From: Arthrobacter zhangbolii
Lineage (GTDB): Bacteria > Actinomycetota > Actinomycetes > Actinomycetales > Micrococcaceae
Length of the DNA stretch: 64,000 bases
Assembly (NCBI RefSeq): GCF_022869865.1
Contig: NZ_CP094984.1
Coordinates: forward strand, 3,100,001 to 3,164,000
Reading direction: 5' to 3'
The position numbers and the translations under genes were made by a program. The notes under the pieces were generated by a model. That model did no database searches. It saw only the letters and a list, made by a program, of their open reading frames with translations, and was not told the DNA's origin. Position 1 is the first letter of the stretch. Each line of letters begins with the position of its first letter. Positions 16,575 to 25,440 of this stretch are shown one piece after another.

Positions 16575-18197
16575 ATGTCCTTTTCCCGTACTGTCCCGGG
16601 GCCGGTGGCCCCTGCCGTCCTGCTGTGCGACCGCCACCCGGCGGACGCGGTGGCCTTTACCGTTATTGATCCGGATCTCACGTCCGTGGACCTGACCTAC
16701 GGCGAACTGCGGGAAGGCTCCGAACGGGCCGCTGCCGCCTTCGCCCGGCTCGGGGTACGCCGGGGAGACCGGGTGGCCACCCTGATGGGCAAGAGTGCCG
16801 AGTTGGTAACCGCCCTGCTGGGCCTGTGGCGCCTGGGCGCCGTCCACGTGCCGCTGTTTACCGCCTTTGCCACCCCCGCCATTCAGGTCCGGCTGGCGGC
16901 CAGCGGCGCCGCGGTAGTACTGGCCGACGCCGGGCAGCTGGACAAGGTGACGCCCCTGGTACAGGACCTGGGGCTGACGGTGCTGACCGCGGGTGGCGAC
17001 GGCGGTAATGCCGCCGGTCGGGGAACTACCGGCCCGGTGGAGGCACGGGACTGGGACGAGCTGCTGCTCGCCGAGCAGCCGGGACTGGCACCCGCCGTGC
17101 TTGACCCGGCTGAGCTGCTGGTGGAAATCTTCACCTCCGGCACCACGGGGGACCCCAAGGGCGTGCCCGTACCGCTCAAGGCGCTGGACGCCTTTTCCGC
17201 CTATTTCCACTACGGACTGGACGTGCGGGAGGATGACGTGTTCTGGAACGCCGCCGATCCCGGCTGGGCCTACGGGCTCTATTACGGGATCCTGGCACCG
17301 CTGGCGGCAGGGCGGCGCAACCTGCTGCTGCGCGGAGGTTTCAACGCGAAGCTCTGCTGGGACATCCTGGACCGCTTCGCCGTGACCAATTTCGCCGCCG
17401 CGCCCACCATTTTCCGCTCCCTGCGCGCGGAGGCGCCCGACGGCGTCGGGCAGCTGTCCCTGCAGCGTGCCTCCAGTGCCGGTGAACCGCTCGACGCCGA
17501 GACCATCGGCTGGGCCGGGCGCACCCTGGGCACCGTGATCCGGGACCATTACGGGCAGACCGAAATGGGCATGTGCATTGTTAACGGCTGGGAGGAATCG
17601 GTGAACCGGGAGATCCGGCCCGGCTCCATGGGCCACGCGTTGCCGGGCTATCGCACCGAGGTCCTCAATCTCGAGGACGAGGAAACCGCAGCGGCGGGCG
17701 CGAAGGGCCGGGTGGCCATCGACGTGCCCGCCAGTCCGCTGATGTGGTTCAGCGGTTACACGGACAATCCGGACAAGAGCGCCGAGCGGTACAGCAGCGA
17801 CGGGCGCTGGTACTTCACCGGGGACACCGGTTCCCGGGATGAGCAGGGCTACACCTATTTCTCCGCCCGGGACGATGACGTGATCATTATGGCCGGCTAC
17901 CGGATTGGGCCGTTTGAAGTGGAATCGGTTCTGGCCACCCACCCCGACGTCGCGGAAAGCGCGGTGGTCGGCGTACCGGACGAACTGCGCGGGGAACGCC
18001 TGGAGGCATACGTGGTGCTGCGGTCCGGTTCCGGCTCGCCGGAGCTGGCCTCGGAGCTGCAGCAGCTGGTGAAGACGCAGTACGCCGCGCATGCCTATCC
18101 GCGGACGGTGCATTTTGTTGCCGAACTGCCAAAAACGCCGAGTGGAAAGCTGCAGCGTTTCCTGCTGCGTGCTTCCCACCCGGCGTCCGGTTCCTGA
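16575..18197 (+). CDS. AMP-forming acyl-CoA ligase (acetyl/medium-chain ACS-like)
   Basis: 540 residues of the adenylate-forming superfamily, activating a carboxylate with ATP and CoA. Motifs: P-loop FTSGTTGDPKGVP (about 183-195), YGQTEMGM (A5), YFTGDTGSRDEQGY (A7), hinge ARDDDVIIMAGYRIGPFEVE (A8) and catalytic Lys in PKTPSGKLQR (A10). The sequence around WNAADPGWAYGLYYG resembles ACSM and benzoate-CoA ligase relatives more than long-chain FadD. GGAG lies about ten bases before the ATG. The substrate is unknown. It may work with the divergent SDR-like protein. Confidence 0.92.
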   Translation: MSFSRTVPGPVAPAVLLCDRHPADAVAFTVIDPDLTSVDLTYGELREGSERAAAAFARLGVRRGDRVATLMGKSAELVTALLGLWRLGAVHVPLFTAFATPAIQVRLAASGAAVVLADAGQLDKVTPLVQDLGLTVLTAGGDGGNAAGRGTTGPVEARDWDELLLAEQPGLAPAVLDPAELLVEIFTSGTTGDPKGVPVPLKALDAFSAYFHYGLDVREDDVFWNAADPGWAYGLYYGILAPLAAGRRNLLLRGGFNAKLCWDILDRFAVTNFAAAPTIFRSLRAEAPDGVGQLSLQRASSAGEPLDAETIGWAGRTLGTVIRDHYGQTEMGMCIVNGWEESVNREIRPGSMGHALPGYRTEVLNLEDEETAAAGAKGRVAIDVPASPLMWFSGYTDNPDKSAERYSSDGRWYFTGDTGSRDEQGYTYFSARDDDVIIMAGYRIGPFEVESVLATHPDVAESAVVGVPDELRGERLEAYVVLRSGSGSPELASELQQLVKTQYAAHAYPRTVHFVAELPKTPSGKLQRFLLRASHPASGS

Positions 18198-18226
18198 GGT
18201 TGGCCGGCCTGCCGGGCAACCTCAGG
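18193..18226. terminator. Bidirectional hairpin terminator between acyl-CoA ligase and putA
   Basis: CCTGAGGTTG at 18193-18202 is the exact reverse complement of CAACCTCAGG at 18217-18226, a 10-bp stem with a GC-rich 14-base loop. It overlaps the ligase stop codon and ends six bases before the putA stop, so it can serve both convergent genes. There is no T-tract, which is usual in this group. Confidence 0.6.
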
Positions 18227-18231
18227 CGGAG

Positions 18232-21200
18232 CTAGATCAGCGCGTCCGAAAGGTGGTTCGGCGTGCCGAAGCGGTGCGCGGTGATGCTGACGGCCTGTTC
18301 ATGCAGGAACGGCAGCAACTCCACCCGGCCCGCTTCGGTAACCGGCTGGGCGTACACGGCGATATCCGGGGTACCGCCGGTGGCTTCGGCCAGCGCCAGC
18401 GGGGATCCACCGATCAGCCGGACCCGGCCGGAGGTCAGCGCGGCGGCTGAGGCCAGCCACGCGGCGTCGCTCTCCACGGTGAACCCGATGCCGAGTTCGG
18501 TGAGTACGGCGCGGACACCGGCGGGCAGGTCGAGCGCGGAGGAGACCGTCACTGCCGATCCTGCGGTCACGCCAGCGGCCAGGACCCGAACCAGTTCAGC
18601 TGCGGACCCGCCCTCGGAGAGGCGGACCGTCACCGGCACCGGCACGTAGCGGAAGACGTTGCGCTCGGCGGACAGTGCCGAAACGTCCTTCGCGGTGCCG
18701 AACTCCGCTGCCCAGGCAGCGGCGTCACTGTGGGCGGCGCGGCGCAGGAACGCGGCGTCGGCGGCGTCGGCGGCGTCGAAGACCGTACCGGCCGATTCCG
18801 CAGCCGAGACCAGCCGTGCGGCGGTGCTTTCCGTGCCCAGCTCCGGGGCCCCGGTGCCTGCCGCGGTTTCCCAGTTGCCCAGACCGATCAGGTAGTTCGG
18901 GCCGCCGGCCTTGGTGCCGGCGCCCACGGCGGACTTCTTCCAGCCGCCGAACGGCTGGCGGCGGACAATGGCGCCGGTGATTCCGCGGTTCACGTACAGG
19001 TTGCCCGCCTGGATGCGGTTGAGCCAGACATCCATTTCCGCCGGGTCCAGCGAGTGCAGTCCCGCGGTGAGGCCGTAGTCAATGTCATTGGCCATGTCGA
19101 TGGCCTCTTCCAGCGTCGCGGCGGTCATCACGCCCAGGATCGGGCCGAAGTACTCCGTGAGGTGGTATTCCGAGCCGCGGCGGACACCGGTGCGGATGCC
19201 CGGGCTCCACAGCCGGCCGCTGTCATCGAGCTGTTCGGGCTGCAGCAGCCAGGTCTCACCCTCGCTGAGCTCGGTGAGGCCGCGCAGCAGCTTGCCGGCG
19301 GCCGGTTCAATGACCGGGCCCATCTGCGTGGTGGGATCCTCCGGGTAGCCGACCTTCAGGGACTGCACTGCGTCCACCAGCTGGTTGCGGAAGCGCGGGG
19401 ACTTCGCCACGGAACCCACCAGGATCACGAGTGACGCGGCCGAGCACTTCTGCCCGGCGTGGCCGAAGGCGGATGCGGCGACGTCGCGGGCGGCGAGGTC
19501 GAAGTCCGCGCTGGGGGTGACGATCACGGTGTTCTTGCCGGATGTCTCTGCCAGCAGCGGCAGGTCCGGGCGGAAGGAACGGAACAGTTCGGCGGTCTCG
19601 TAACCGCCGGTGAGGATCACGCGGTCCACGGCGGGGTTGGAGATCAGCTGGCGGCCCAGTTCCTGCTCGCCCAGCTGCACCATCTGCAGCACGTCGCGGG
19701 GCACACCTGCTTCCCACAGCGCCTCGACCATGACGGCGCCGCAGCGGGCGGACTGGCGGGCGGGCTTGATGACGACGGCGGATCCGGCGGCCAGCGCGGC
19801 CAGGGTGGAGCCGGCAGGGATGGCGACCGGGAAGTTCCACGGCGGGGTGACCACGGTCAGCCGGGACGGCACAAAGGTGGCGCCTTCGACCGTGTCCAGC
19901 TCACGGGCCAGTTCGGCGTAGTAGTGCGCGAAGTCGATGGCTTCGGATACCTCGGGGTCCGACTGGTCCAGGGTCTTGCCGGTCTCGGCAGCCATAACCT
20001 CCATCAGATCCGCGCGGCGGGCCTCCAGGACCTCACCGGCACGGTGCAGCACTTCGGCGCGCTCGGCACCGCTGAGCGCACCCCAGGCCTTGCCCCTGGT
20101 TACCGCTGTATCGATGACGGTTTCCAGTTCGGCTTCGGTGCCGACGGCGGCGGCAGCCACGGCGGCCTTGCCCAGCTCGGAGCCGGGCACCCGGGAGAGG
20201 ATGTTCCGACCCCAGGCCTGGTTGGCGGGCAGCGACGGGTCGCTGTCCGGGGTGTTGTCGAAGCTGTCCGTGGCGGCTGCTGCGGCGGGCAGGGTGCGGT
20301 CCTGCACGCGGTGCGGAGCCGGCACCGTGGTGTCCAGGTTCTCCACCGAGGCCAGGAAGCGCAGCTTTTCGCGCTCGAAGAGTGCTTCATTCTCCGCCAG
20401 TTCGAAGACGGCGGACATAAAATTCTCGGAGCTGGCTCCTTCTTCGAGCCGGCGGATGAGGTAGGCGATGGCAACGTCGAATTCCGCCGGGTGCACCACC
20501 GGGGTGTAGAGCAGCAGGCTGCCGACGTCGCGGCGTACCACCTCGGCCTGGCCGGCGGCCATGCCCAGCAGCATTTCGAATTCAATGCCGTCCCGCACGC
20601 CGCGTTCCCCGGCGAGCAGCCAGGCGAAGGCGACGTCGAAGAGGTTGTGTCCGGCCACGCCGATCCGCACGTTGCCGATCCGGTCCGGGTGCAGGGCGTA
20701 GTTGATCACGCGCTTGTAGTTGGTATCGCTGTCTGCCTTGGTGTGCCAGGTGGCCAGCGGCCAGCCGTGCAGGGAGGCTTCGACCTGCTCCATGGGCAGA
20801 TTGGCACCCTTGACCACGCGCACCTTGATGGCGGCGCCGCCATCGGCACGGCGGGCGGCGGCGAATTCCTGCAGCCGGATCATGGCCGAGAGGGCGTCCG
20901 GCAGGTAGGCCTGGAGCACAATGCCGGCTTCCAGGTCCTTGAATTCGGGGTTGGAGAGGATGCCGGTGAAGACCGCCATGGTCATCTCCAGATCCTTGTA
21001 CTCTTCCATGTCCAGGTTGATGAACTTCTTCACCGGTGACTGCGCGGCACGGCGGAAGAGCGGGGTCAGGGACTCGATCACGTGTTCCACCGCTTCGGTG
21101 AAGGCCCAGGGGGAATGCGGGGCCACCGTGGCGGAAACCTTGATGGAGACGTAGTCGACGTCGTCGCGGGCCAGCAGGGCGTGGGTGCCCTCGAGCCGGC

Positions 21201-21699
21201 GGGCTGCCTCGTGCTGGCCCAGGACGGCCTCGCCCAGCAGGTTCATGTTCAGCCGGATGTTCTCCTTGCGGATGCCGGCGATGGCCTTGCCGAGCTTGGC
21301 ATCGGTGGCGTCCACAATCAGGTGGCCCACCATTTCGCGCAGCACCTTGCGGGCGGCAGGGATAACCACCTGCGGCATGACCGGGCCGAGGATGCCGCCG
21401 GCGCGCACGGCAGCGCGCATGTACCAGGGCAGGAAGCCGGGTACGCGGGGGGCCAGGGCCGCGAGGTTGCGGGCGGCCACGCGGATGTCTTCGGGACGGA
21501 CCACGCCGTCCACAAAACCCACGGTGAAACCGAGGCCGTCAGGGTCCTTCAGGACACCGGCCAGCTGTGCTGCCGAGGCATCCACGGGGACGGCTGCAGC
21601 CTCGGTAAGCCAGCGGCGCACAAGTGCCACGGACTGCTCTGCGAGCTGCGGATTGGGGACTGCGCCGGCGACGTCGCGGTCCTCAAAGATTTCGGTCAT
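18232..21699 (-). CDS. putA: Bifunctional proline dehydrogenase / L-glutamate-gamma-semialdehyde dehydrogenase
   Basis: 1155 residues, oxidising proline to glutamate via pyrroline-5-carboxylate. The FAD-dependent PRODH barrel spans about 90-470 (landmarks KVSATVAPHSPW, VRVVKGANLPMEQVE). The NAD-dependent ALDH domain spans about 540-1000 with catalytic Cys in GHAGQKCSAASLV, Glu in LLAETSGKN, and VTPPWNFPVAIPAGS. About 150 residues of less conserved C-terminal domain follow. Between them is a DAADAADAAF stretch encoded by a 9-bp tandem repeat at about 18750-18780. There is no N-terminal ribbon-helix-helix, so it is not an autoregulator. The divergent LysR gene is the likely regulator. Confidence 0.96.
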   Translation of the reverse strand: MTEIFEDRDVAGAVPNPQLAEQSVALVRRWLTEAAAVPVDASAAQLAGVLKDPDGLGFTVGFVDGVVRPEDIRVAARNLAALAPRVPGFLPWYMRAAVRAGGILGPVMPQVVIPAARKVLREMVGHLIVDATDAKLGKAIAGIRKENIRLNMNLLGEAVLGQHEAARRLEGTHALLARDDVDYVSIKVSATVAPHSPWAFTEAVEHVIESLTPLFRRAAQSPVKKFINLDMEEYKDLEMTMAVFTGILSNPEFKDLEAGIVLQAYLPDALSAMIRLQEFAAARRADGGAAIKVRVVKGANLPMEQVEASLHGWPLATWHTKADSDTNYKRVINYALHPDRIGNVRIGVAGHNLFDVAFAWLLAGERGVRDGIEFEMLLGMAAGQAEVVRRDVGSLLLYTPVVHPAEFDVAIAYLIRRLEEGASSENFMSAVFELAENEALFEREKLRFLASVENLDTTVPAPHRVQDRTLPAAAAATDSFDNTPDSDPSLPANQAWGRNILSRVPGSELGKAAVAAAAVGTEAELETVIDTAVTRGKAWGALSGAERAEVLHRAGEVLEARRADLMEVMAAETGKTLDQSDPEVSEAIDFAHYYAELARELDTVEGATFVPSRLTVVTPPWNFPVAIPAGSTLAALAAGSAVVIKPARQSARCGAVMVEALWEAGVPRDVLQMVQLGEQELGRQLISNPAVDRVILTGGYETAELFRSFRPDLPLLAETSGKNTVIVTPSADFDLAARDVAASAFGHAGQKCSAASLVILVGSVAKSPRFRNQLVDAVQSLKVGYPEDPTTQMGPVIEPAAGKLLRGLTELSEGETWLLQPEQLDDSGRLWSPGIRTGVRRGSEYHLTEYFGPILGVMTAATLEEAIDMANDIDYGLTAGLHSLDPAEMDVWLNRIQAGNLYVNRGITGAIVRRQPFGGWKKSAVGAGTKAGGPNYLIGLGNWETAAGTGAPELGTESTAARLVSAAESAGTVFDAADAADAAFLRRAAHSDAAAWAAEFGTAKDVSALSAERNVFRYVPVPVTVRLSEGGSAAELVRVLAAGVTAGSAVTVSSALDLPAGVRAVLTELGIGFTVESDAAWLASAAALTSGRVRLIGGSPLALAEATGGTPDIAVYAQPVTEAGRVELLPFLHEQAVSITAHRFGTPNHLSDALI

Positions 21700-21839
21700 A
21701 AGCTGGTGCTCTTTTCGTCTAACAAGTGGCTATCCCCCCGGGGTACTGACCAATCATCCGCTTGTAGTTCAATTAGATAAAGCGATCTTTTCCCACCAAT
21801 ACCGGTTAGGTCTTCCGAACAATCGAAGGGGTGCTCTGC

Positions 21840-22739
21840 ATGCTCGATATCCGCCGCCTGCGGCTGCTGCGCGAGCTGAAGGTCCGGGGCACTTTGGCCT
21901 CGGTTGCCACCGCCCTGAACTTCAGCCCGTCCTCGGTTTCACAGCAGCTGGCGCTGCTGGAAAAAGAGGTGGGCGTTGAGTTGCTGCGCAAAACCGGACG
22001 GCGGGTCACACTGACCCCACAGGCCGAGATCCTGGTGGATCATGCCGCGCAGATCCTGGACTCAATGGAACGTGCGGAGGCGGATCTGGCGGAGTCCCTG
22101 ACCACGGTCACCGGTACGGTGCGGCTGGCGGTTTTCCAGTCCGCGGCACTGGCCCTGGTTCCAGATGCTCTCACCATCCTGGGGCGGGACTACCCCGAAG
22201 TGCGGATCGAAATGACCCAGCGCGAACCGGAAACGGCGCTGTACGAAACCTGGGCACGGGATTTTGATCTGGTGATCGCGGAACAGTATCCCGGACATGC
22301 TGCTCCCCGGTATCCGGGGCTGGACAGGATGCAGCTCACCACTGACGCCATCCAGCTCGCCGTACCCGAGGACCGGCTGGGCGGAGCGGATATCCGGTCC
22401 ATTGCCGACACCGCCTCCTGCGCCTGGGTGATGGAGCCCCGCGGAGCGGCCTCCCGGCACTGGGCGGAGCAGGCCTGCCGCCAGGCCGGCTTCGAACCGG
22501 ATGTCCGCTATGAAACGGCAGACCTGCAGGCGCAGATCCGGCTGATTGAGTCCGGCAACGCCGTCGGCCTGATGCCCGAACTGGTGTGGACCGGCCGCAC
22601 CCCCACCGTGCGGCTGCTGGACCTGCCCGGCATGCCCCGGCGGACCATCTTCACGTCGGTCCGGGAAGCCGGCAGCCGCCGTCCCGCCATCCGGGCCTGC
22701 CGCGAGGTCCTGGAGCGGACGGCCCGGCTGGTGGCGTAA
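21840..22739 (+). CDS. LysR-family transcriptional regulator
   Basis: 299 residues from the ATG at 21840, with AAGGGG eight bases upstream. A GTG nine bases earlier is possible but would sit on that ribosome binding site. The winged helix-turn-helix covers 1-60 (LRELKVRGTLASVATALNFSPSSVSQQLALLE) and the periplasmic-binding-like effector domain follows from about 88. It is divergent from putA with a 140-base gap containing the AT-rich TTCAATTAGATAAAG, so control of proline use is the simplest guess. The last 19 bases, including the stop, are tandemly duplicated immediately downstream. Confidence 0.92.
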   Translation: MLDIRRLRLLRELKVRGTLASVATALNFSPSSVSQQLALLEKEVGVELLRKTGRRVTLTPQAEILVDHAAQILDSMERAEADLAESLTTVTGTVRLAVFQSAALALVPDALTILGRDYPEVRIEMTQREPETALYETWARDFDLVIAEQYPGHAAPRYPGLDRMQLTTDAIQLAVPEDRLGGADIRSIADTASCAWVMEPRGAASRHWAEQACRQAGFEPDVRYETADLQAQIRLIESGNAVGLMPELVWTGRTPTVRLLDLPGMPRRTIFTSVREAGSRRPAIRACREVLERTARLVA

Positions 22740-22759
22740 GGCCCGGCTGGTGGCGTAAG
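22722..22759. repeat. 19-bp perfect tandem duplication covering the LysR stop codon
   Basis: The sequence gcccggctggtggcgtaag occurs at 22722-22740 and again at 22741-22759 without a mismatch. The first copy contains the stop codon of the regulator gene and the second follows it directly. It looks like a recent slippage or unequal-exchange event. Confidence 0.9.
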
Positions 22760-22784
22760 GGCCGGTGCGGGTTCGTCTGCTCAT

Positions 22785-22930
22785 GGGGGTTCCGCCCGTC
22801 GTCTGCCGGTGGGGGTTCCGCGCGTCGTCTGCCGGTGGGGGTTTGGGCGCCTCCGTCTGCCGGGATGGGGTTTGGGCGCCTCCGTCTGCCGGGATGGGGT
22901 TTTCCGCACGGTTCGGGTTTCTGCTGCCGG
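22785..22930. repeat. Degenerate tandem repeat array downstream of the LysR gene
   Basis: Five units of about 26-36 bases, each beginning GGGG(G)TT and ending in TGCCGG. Two units share TCCGC(C/G)CGTCGTCTGCCGGT, two share TTTGGGCGCCTCCGTCTGCC, and the last begins TTTTCCGCACGGTTC and runs into the palindromic repeat at 22925. The 330-base gap 22740-23069 has no other feature and no credible gene. Confidence 0.8.
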
Positions 22931-23005
22931 TTTGGGACATCGCTCCTCCGCAAACCGGCAGGGATTTCCCAAACGCGCAGGGAAACCACAAAGCGGCAGG
23001 GTTTC
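22925..23005. repeat. Dispersed intergenic palindromic repeat, copy B
   Basis: TGCCGGTTTG at 22925-22934 is an exact reverse complement of CAAACCGGCA at 22951-22960, a 10-bp stem with a 16-base loop. It is followed by GGGATTTCCCAAAC and GCAGGGAAACCAC, almost identical to copy A at 3905-3931. A second short palindrome (CAAAGCGGCAGGGTTTCCGG) continues it. Confidence 0.75.
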
Positions 23006-23069
23006 CGGTGGCTTGTGTCCCCGATTCCCCGGGAGGACTGAGGTTATTGCCGGACGGACTCAGCTGCCC

Positions 23070-23531
23070 TTAGAGCCCACACGTTGCCTGAATGTCGGCA
23101 ATGGTGCTTTGCCACGCAAACATATCGAATCCCGAGGCGGCATCCGGGCTTTCCGCAGCGCTAATGGCCGTGCCCAAGGACAAAATGAACTCCTCCAACT
23201 GCACGTTCAAGCCCTCCGGCGCGGTGGCGGCGATGCTGCGGATCTGCATCGCCACTGTGCGGGCGCTCTCCGGTGGCGCATTGAATCCGTAGGTGCCCTC
23301 CTGGATTCTGACAAAATAGACGGCCTGGGAAAGCGGCGCTTTGCTCTCCGGTCCGGCGAGCTTGCGGCAGGATTCCTCCAACGGATCCTTCGCCGAGGCT
23401 ACCGGGGTTACAGAAGGGGCGGCCGGGAAGGAATCCGACGGCGCTGCAGCGGGTAAGGCTTCTTCCGTTGCCGAACTGCACCCGGTCAGCAGCATCAGGG
23501 CAAGGGCCATGTTGGCAGCGGTTTTTCGCAT
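23070..23531 (-). CDS. Small secreted lipoprotein of unknown function
   Basis: 153 residues from the ATG at 23531, preceded by GGGGGAA. The first 20 residues form a lipoprotein signal peptide (MRKTAANMALALMLLTGCSS, lipobox LLTGC). A Ser/Ala/Pro linker of about 40 residues leads to a helical domain with two cysteines (EESCRKL and the near-terminal IQATCGL) that probably pair. No family recognised. Both flanks (22766-22914 and 23666-23703) carry related repeat sequences, so the gene may sit in a repeat-bounded unit. Confidence 0.8.
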   Translation of the reverse strand: MRKTAANMALALMLLTGCSSATEEALPAAAPSDSFPAAPSVTPVASAKDPLEESCRKLAGPESKAPLSQAVYFVRIQEGTYGFNAPPESARTVAMQIRSIAATAPEGLNVQLEEFILSLGTAISAAESPDAASGFDMFAWQSTIADIQATCGL

Positions 23532-23966
23532 AGGTTCCCCCGGGCTCCGTGGACAGTTGCCCCAGCCTAACCCAGAACCCTTAGGCCGGAGCTTGGACTC
23601 CAGCCGTGCGCTGCGCCGATTGGGACTGCAGTCGCTGATCGCGGAACGCGTTGCCTGAGGCACGATGCGGGTTCGCCTGCCCGGCATGTTTTCCGCACGG
23701 TTCAGATTTTTTCGCACTGTTTGGGCTTATCCGCACGGTTCAAACCATCCGAAATCCACCAAACCGTCGGAATTCACCAAACCGGTCGATTTTTCCCTCC
23801 GTGCGGGAGGGGAACGCAGCAAACGGCGGGCCCCGGGAAACCCAGGACCCGCCGCTGTGGTTCTACGCCGCTGTGGCTCTGCGCTGTTGCGGTTCTACGC
23901 CGCTGTGGCTGTGCGCCGTTGTGGCTGCACGCGGTGAAACCGATAACTACACGCGGTGAAACCGTA
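23532..23966. repeat. 435-base gap with copy C of the dispersed repeat and short GTGGCT-type repeats
   Basis: No gene. TGCGGGTTCGCCTGC (23666-23680) and TTTTCCGCACGGTTC (23689-23703) match sequences at 22766 and 22900 on the other side of the lipoprotein gene. Between 23700 and 23800 come several CGGTT(C/T)/AAACCG inverted elements in an unusually AT-rich stretch. From 23860 to 23965 short imperfect repeats follow (CGCCGCTGTGGCT, GCGCTGTTGCGGT, CACGCGGTGAAACCG twice). They lie downstream of the DUF2382 gene. Confidence 0.65.
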
Positions 23967-25055
23967 CTAGCGGCTGCCGCCGGAGCTGCCCGAGCTGCCG
24001 GAGTCCGAACCCCCGGAACCCGAACCGCCTGAGCCGCCGGAGCCGGACCCGCCCGATGTGCCTCGCCGGATGTTGGTCTCGTCTACATCCGTATCGATTT
24101 GCTCCTTGCGGACCTCCTCGGAAATGCTCTCCGTATCCGTGACGGTCTCGGTCTCCAGCCGCACACGCTCCACCGGTTCGGTGTGCTTGGAGATCACAGG
24201 TTCCTCGGCATGCAGGGTGACCTCGTGCTCATCCTCGGTCAGCTCGGCACCGGAAAGGGCGTCACCCGCGTTGGCATCCGTGATGGGCTCACGCTCAATC
24301 CGGACCTCCTCGTGGCTGACCGGAACCTGCTGGGTCACCGTTTCCGTCACGATGTACTTGCGCAGCCGAGCCTTGCCCACGGAACGGTTTTCGGTGCCAA
24401 CGTTCAGGCGCTCCTCGGACCGGGTCATGGCGTCATCGATGTTGGCTCCGGACCGGGACTGATCCGAAAGGTCTGACGTGCCCGCGCCACTCGAGGTGTC
24501 GGCAGTACGCTCGTCAGAGACCAGCCCGGCGTCCATGCCGCGACCCGACTCGGTCCCGCTGCCGGTTCCGCCGCCAACGCCAGTGCCGCTGCCAACGCCG
24601 GTTCCGCTGCCACTGCCGAAGCCGGTGTCACTGTCCGATCCGGAACCGCTGTCCGTCATGGTGTCGCGTCCACCCATGGTCCCGTCGTCGGCGGAAATCG
24701 TCTCCGTTTCAGTGATGGACTCGCTCGAACCGTCGTCGTAGGCGAACCCGTAGTACCGGTAGAGGGTCACTTCCTCTTCCGGACTGATGGAGCCGTCACT
24801 GTCGATGTGCGGCGCGTTCCTGACCTCTTCCTTGGAATACGGCACCAGGACGTCAACACCGTCAACGCTTGCTTCGGTGAGGGGAATGAACGTTTCCGAC
24901 GTACCGAAAAGACCGGTGTTCACCGTGACCCAGGCCGGCTCGTCCGTTTGGTCATCCAGGTAGAACGTGCCGACCGAGCCGATCCTGTCACCGTTGGGGC
25001 CCAGCACATTGCCGGACCCGGCCATAAGCCCTTCGACCTGCTGATTCGTGATCAT
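23967..25055 (-). CDS. PRC-barrel and DUF2382 domain stress protein (YsnF/AvaK type)
   Basis: 362 residues. The PRC-barrel-like domain covers about 1-80 (GSGNVLGPNGDRIGSVGTFYL). A low-complexity linker of about 60 residues follows, made of Gly/Ser/Thr with alternating Asp. DUF2382 covers about 225-335 (RLRKYIVTETVTQQVPVSHE, ERVRLETETVT), and a Gly-Ser tail closes the protein. Proteins of this design are cytoplasmic and stress-induced in Actinobacteria and cyanobacteria, with no known chemistry. The linker and tail are encoded by near-repeat GCC/GGA-rich DNA and probably vary in length among strains (inference). Confidence 0.9.
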   Translation of the reverse strand: MITNQQVEGLMAGSGNVLGPNGDRIGSVGTFYLDDQTDEPAWVTVNTGLFGTSETFIPLTEASVDGVDVLVPYSKEEVRNAPHIDSDGSISPEEEVTLYRYYGFAYDDGSSESITETETISADDGTMGGRDTMTDSGSGSDSDTGFGSGSGTGVGSGTGVGGGTGSGTESGRGMDAGLVSDERTADTSSGAGTSDLSDQSRSGANIDDAMTRSEERLNVGTENRSVGKARLRKYIVTETVTQQVPVSHEEVRIEREPITDANAGDALSGAELTEDEHEVTLHAEEPVISKHTEPVERVRLETETVTDTESISEEVRKEQIDTDVDETNIRRGTSGGSGSGGSGGSGSGGSDSGSSGSSGGSR

Positions 25056-25257
25056 CGTGTTCTCCTCGCGACAGCGAATCCGCCGAGTCGGTTGACCGGC
25101 GGCGGTTCACCACAGACCGCAGGAGGGGGACGCTGGCTTGTCCACGTGCATCCCGGCGGCCAGTTGGTTTGGAAGGGACCTGGCAGATACCAAGCCCACT
25201 TACAATTCCAACCCGCTGCCGGGACCCCGTCAATAGGTACCGGCAGCCCGGAGAGCC

Positions 25258-25286
25258 AGAGTGCCCGTCCGGGGGACGGGCACTCT
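25258..25286 (-). terminator. Perfect hairpin downstream of the acyl-CoA ligase gene
   Basis: A 13-bp perfect stem (25258-25270 with 25274-25286, AGAGTGCCCGTCC and its complement) closes on a GGG loop. It lies about 155 bases past the stop of the leftward FadD-like gene, in the 385-base gap 25056-25440. No T-tract follows. It is the strongest stem in the gap and probably acts as terminator, though an operator role cannot be excluded. Confidence 0.55.
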
Positions 25287-25302
25287 GCAGGACAGGCAGG
25301 AC

Positions 25303-25392
25303 GGCACGGGCAACCGCACAAGCAACCAGGCACGGGCAACGGGGCGCGGGCAACCGCGCGGGCAGCCGGGCGCGGGCAACCGGGCACAGGCA
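25303..25392. repeat. Short degenerate tandem repeat (consensus GGGCRCGGGCAACC)
   Basis: About seven imperfect units of 12-14 bases, recognised by the recurring CGGGCAAC, run between the hairpin and the end of the FadD-like gene. They have no start codon or ribosome binding site, and all frames give repetitive Arg/Gly/Ala/Thr strings, so the array is probably non-coding. Confidence 0.7.
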
Positions 25393-25440
25393 GGAGGGGC
25401 GCAGACAGTCAGGCGACCCGCCCGCCCGGGAGAAGAAAGC

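Noticed and set aside
16512-18179. Long antisense frame opposite the acyl-CoA ligase gene
   Set aside because: Composition is typical of a shadow frame (His/Gln/Gly-rich) and the sense strand is a clear adenylate-forming enzyme.
21831-21839. GTG start for the LysR regulator
   Set aside because: It would overlap the AAGGGG ribosome binding site that fits the ATG at 21840.
25303-25392. Tandem repeats as a CRISPR array
   Set aside because: Units are 12-14 bases with no spacers and no cas genes nearby.
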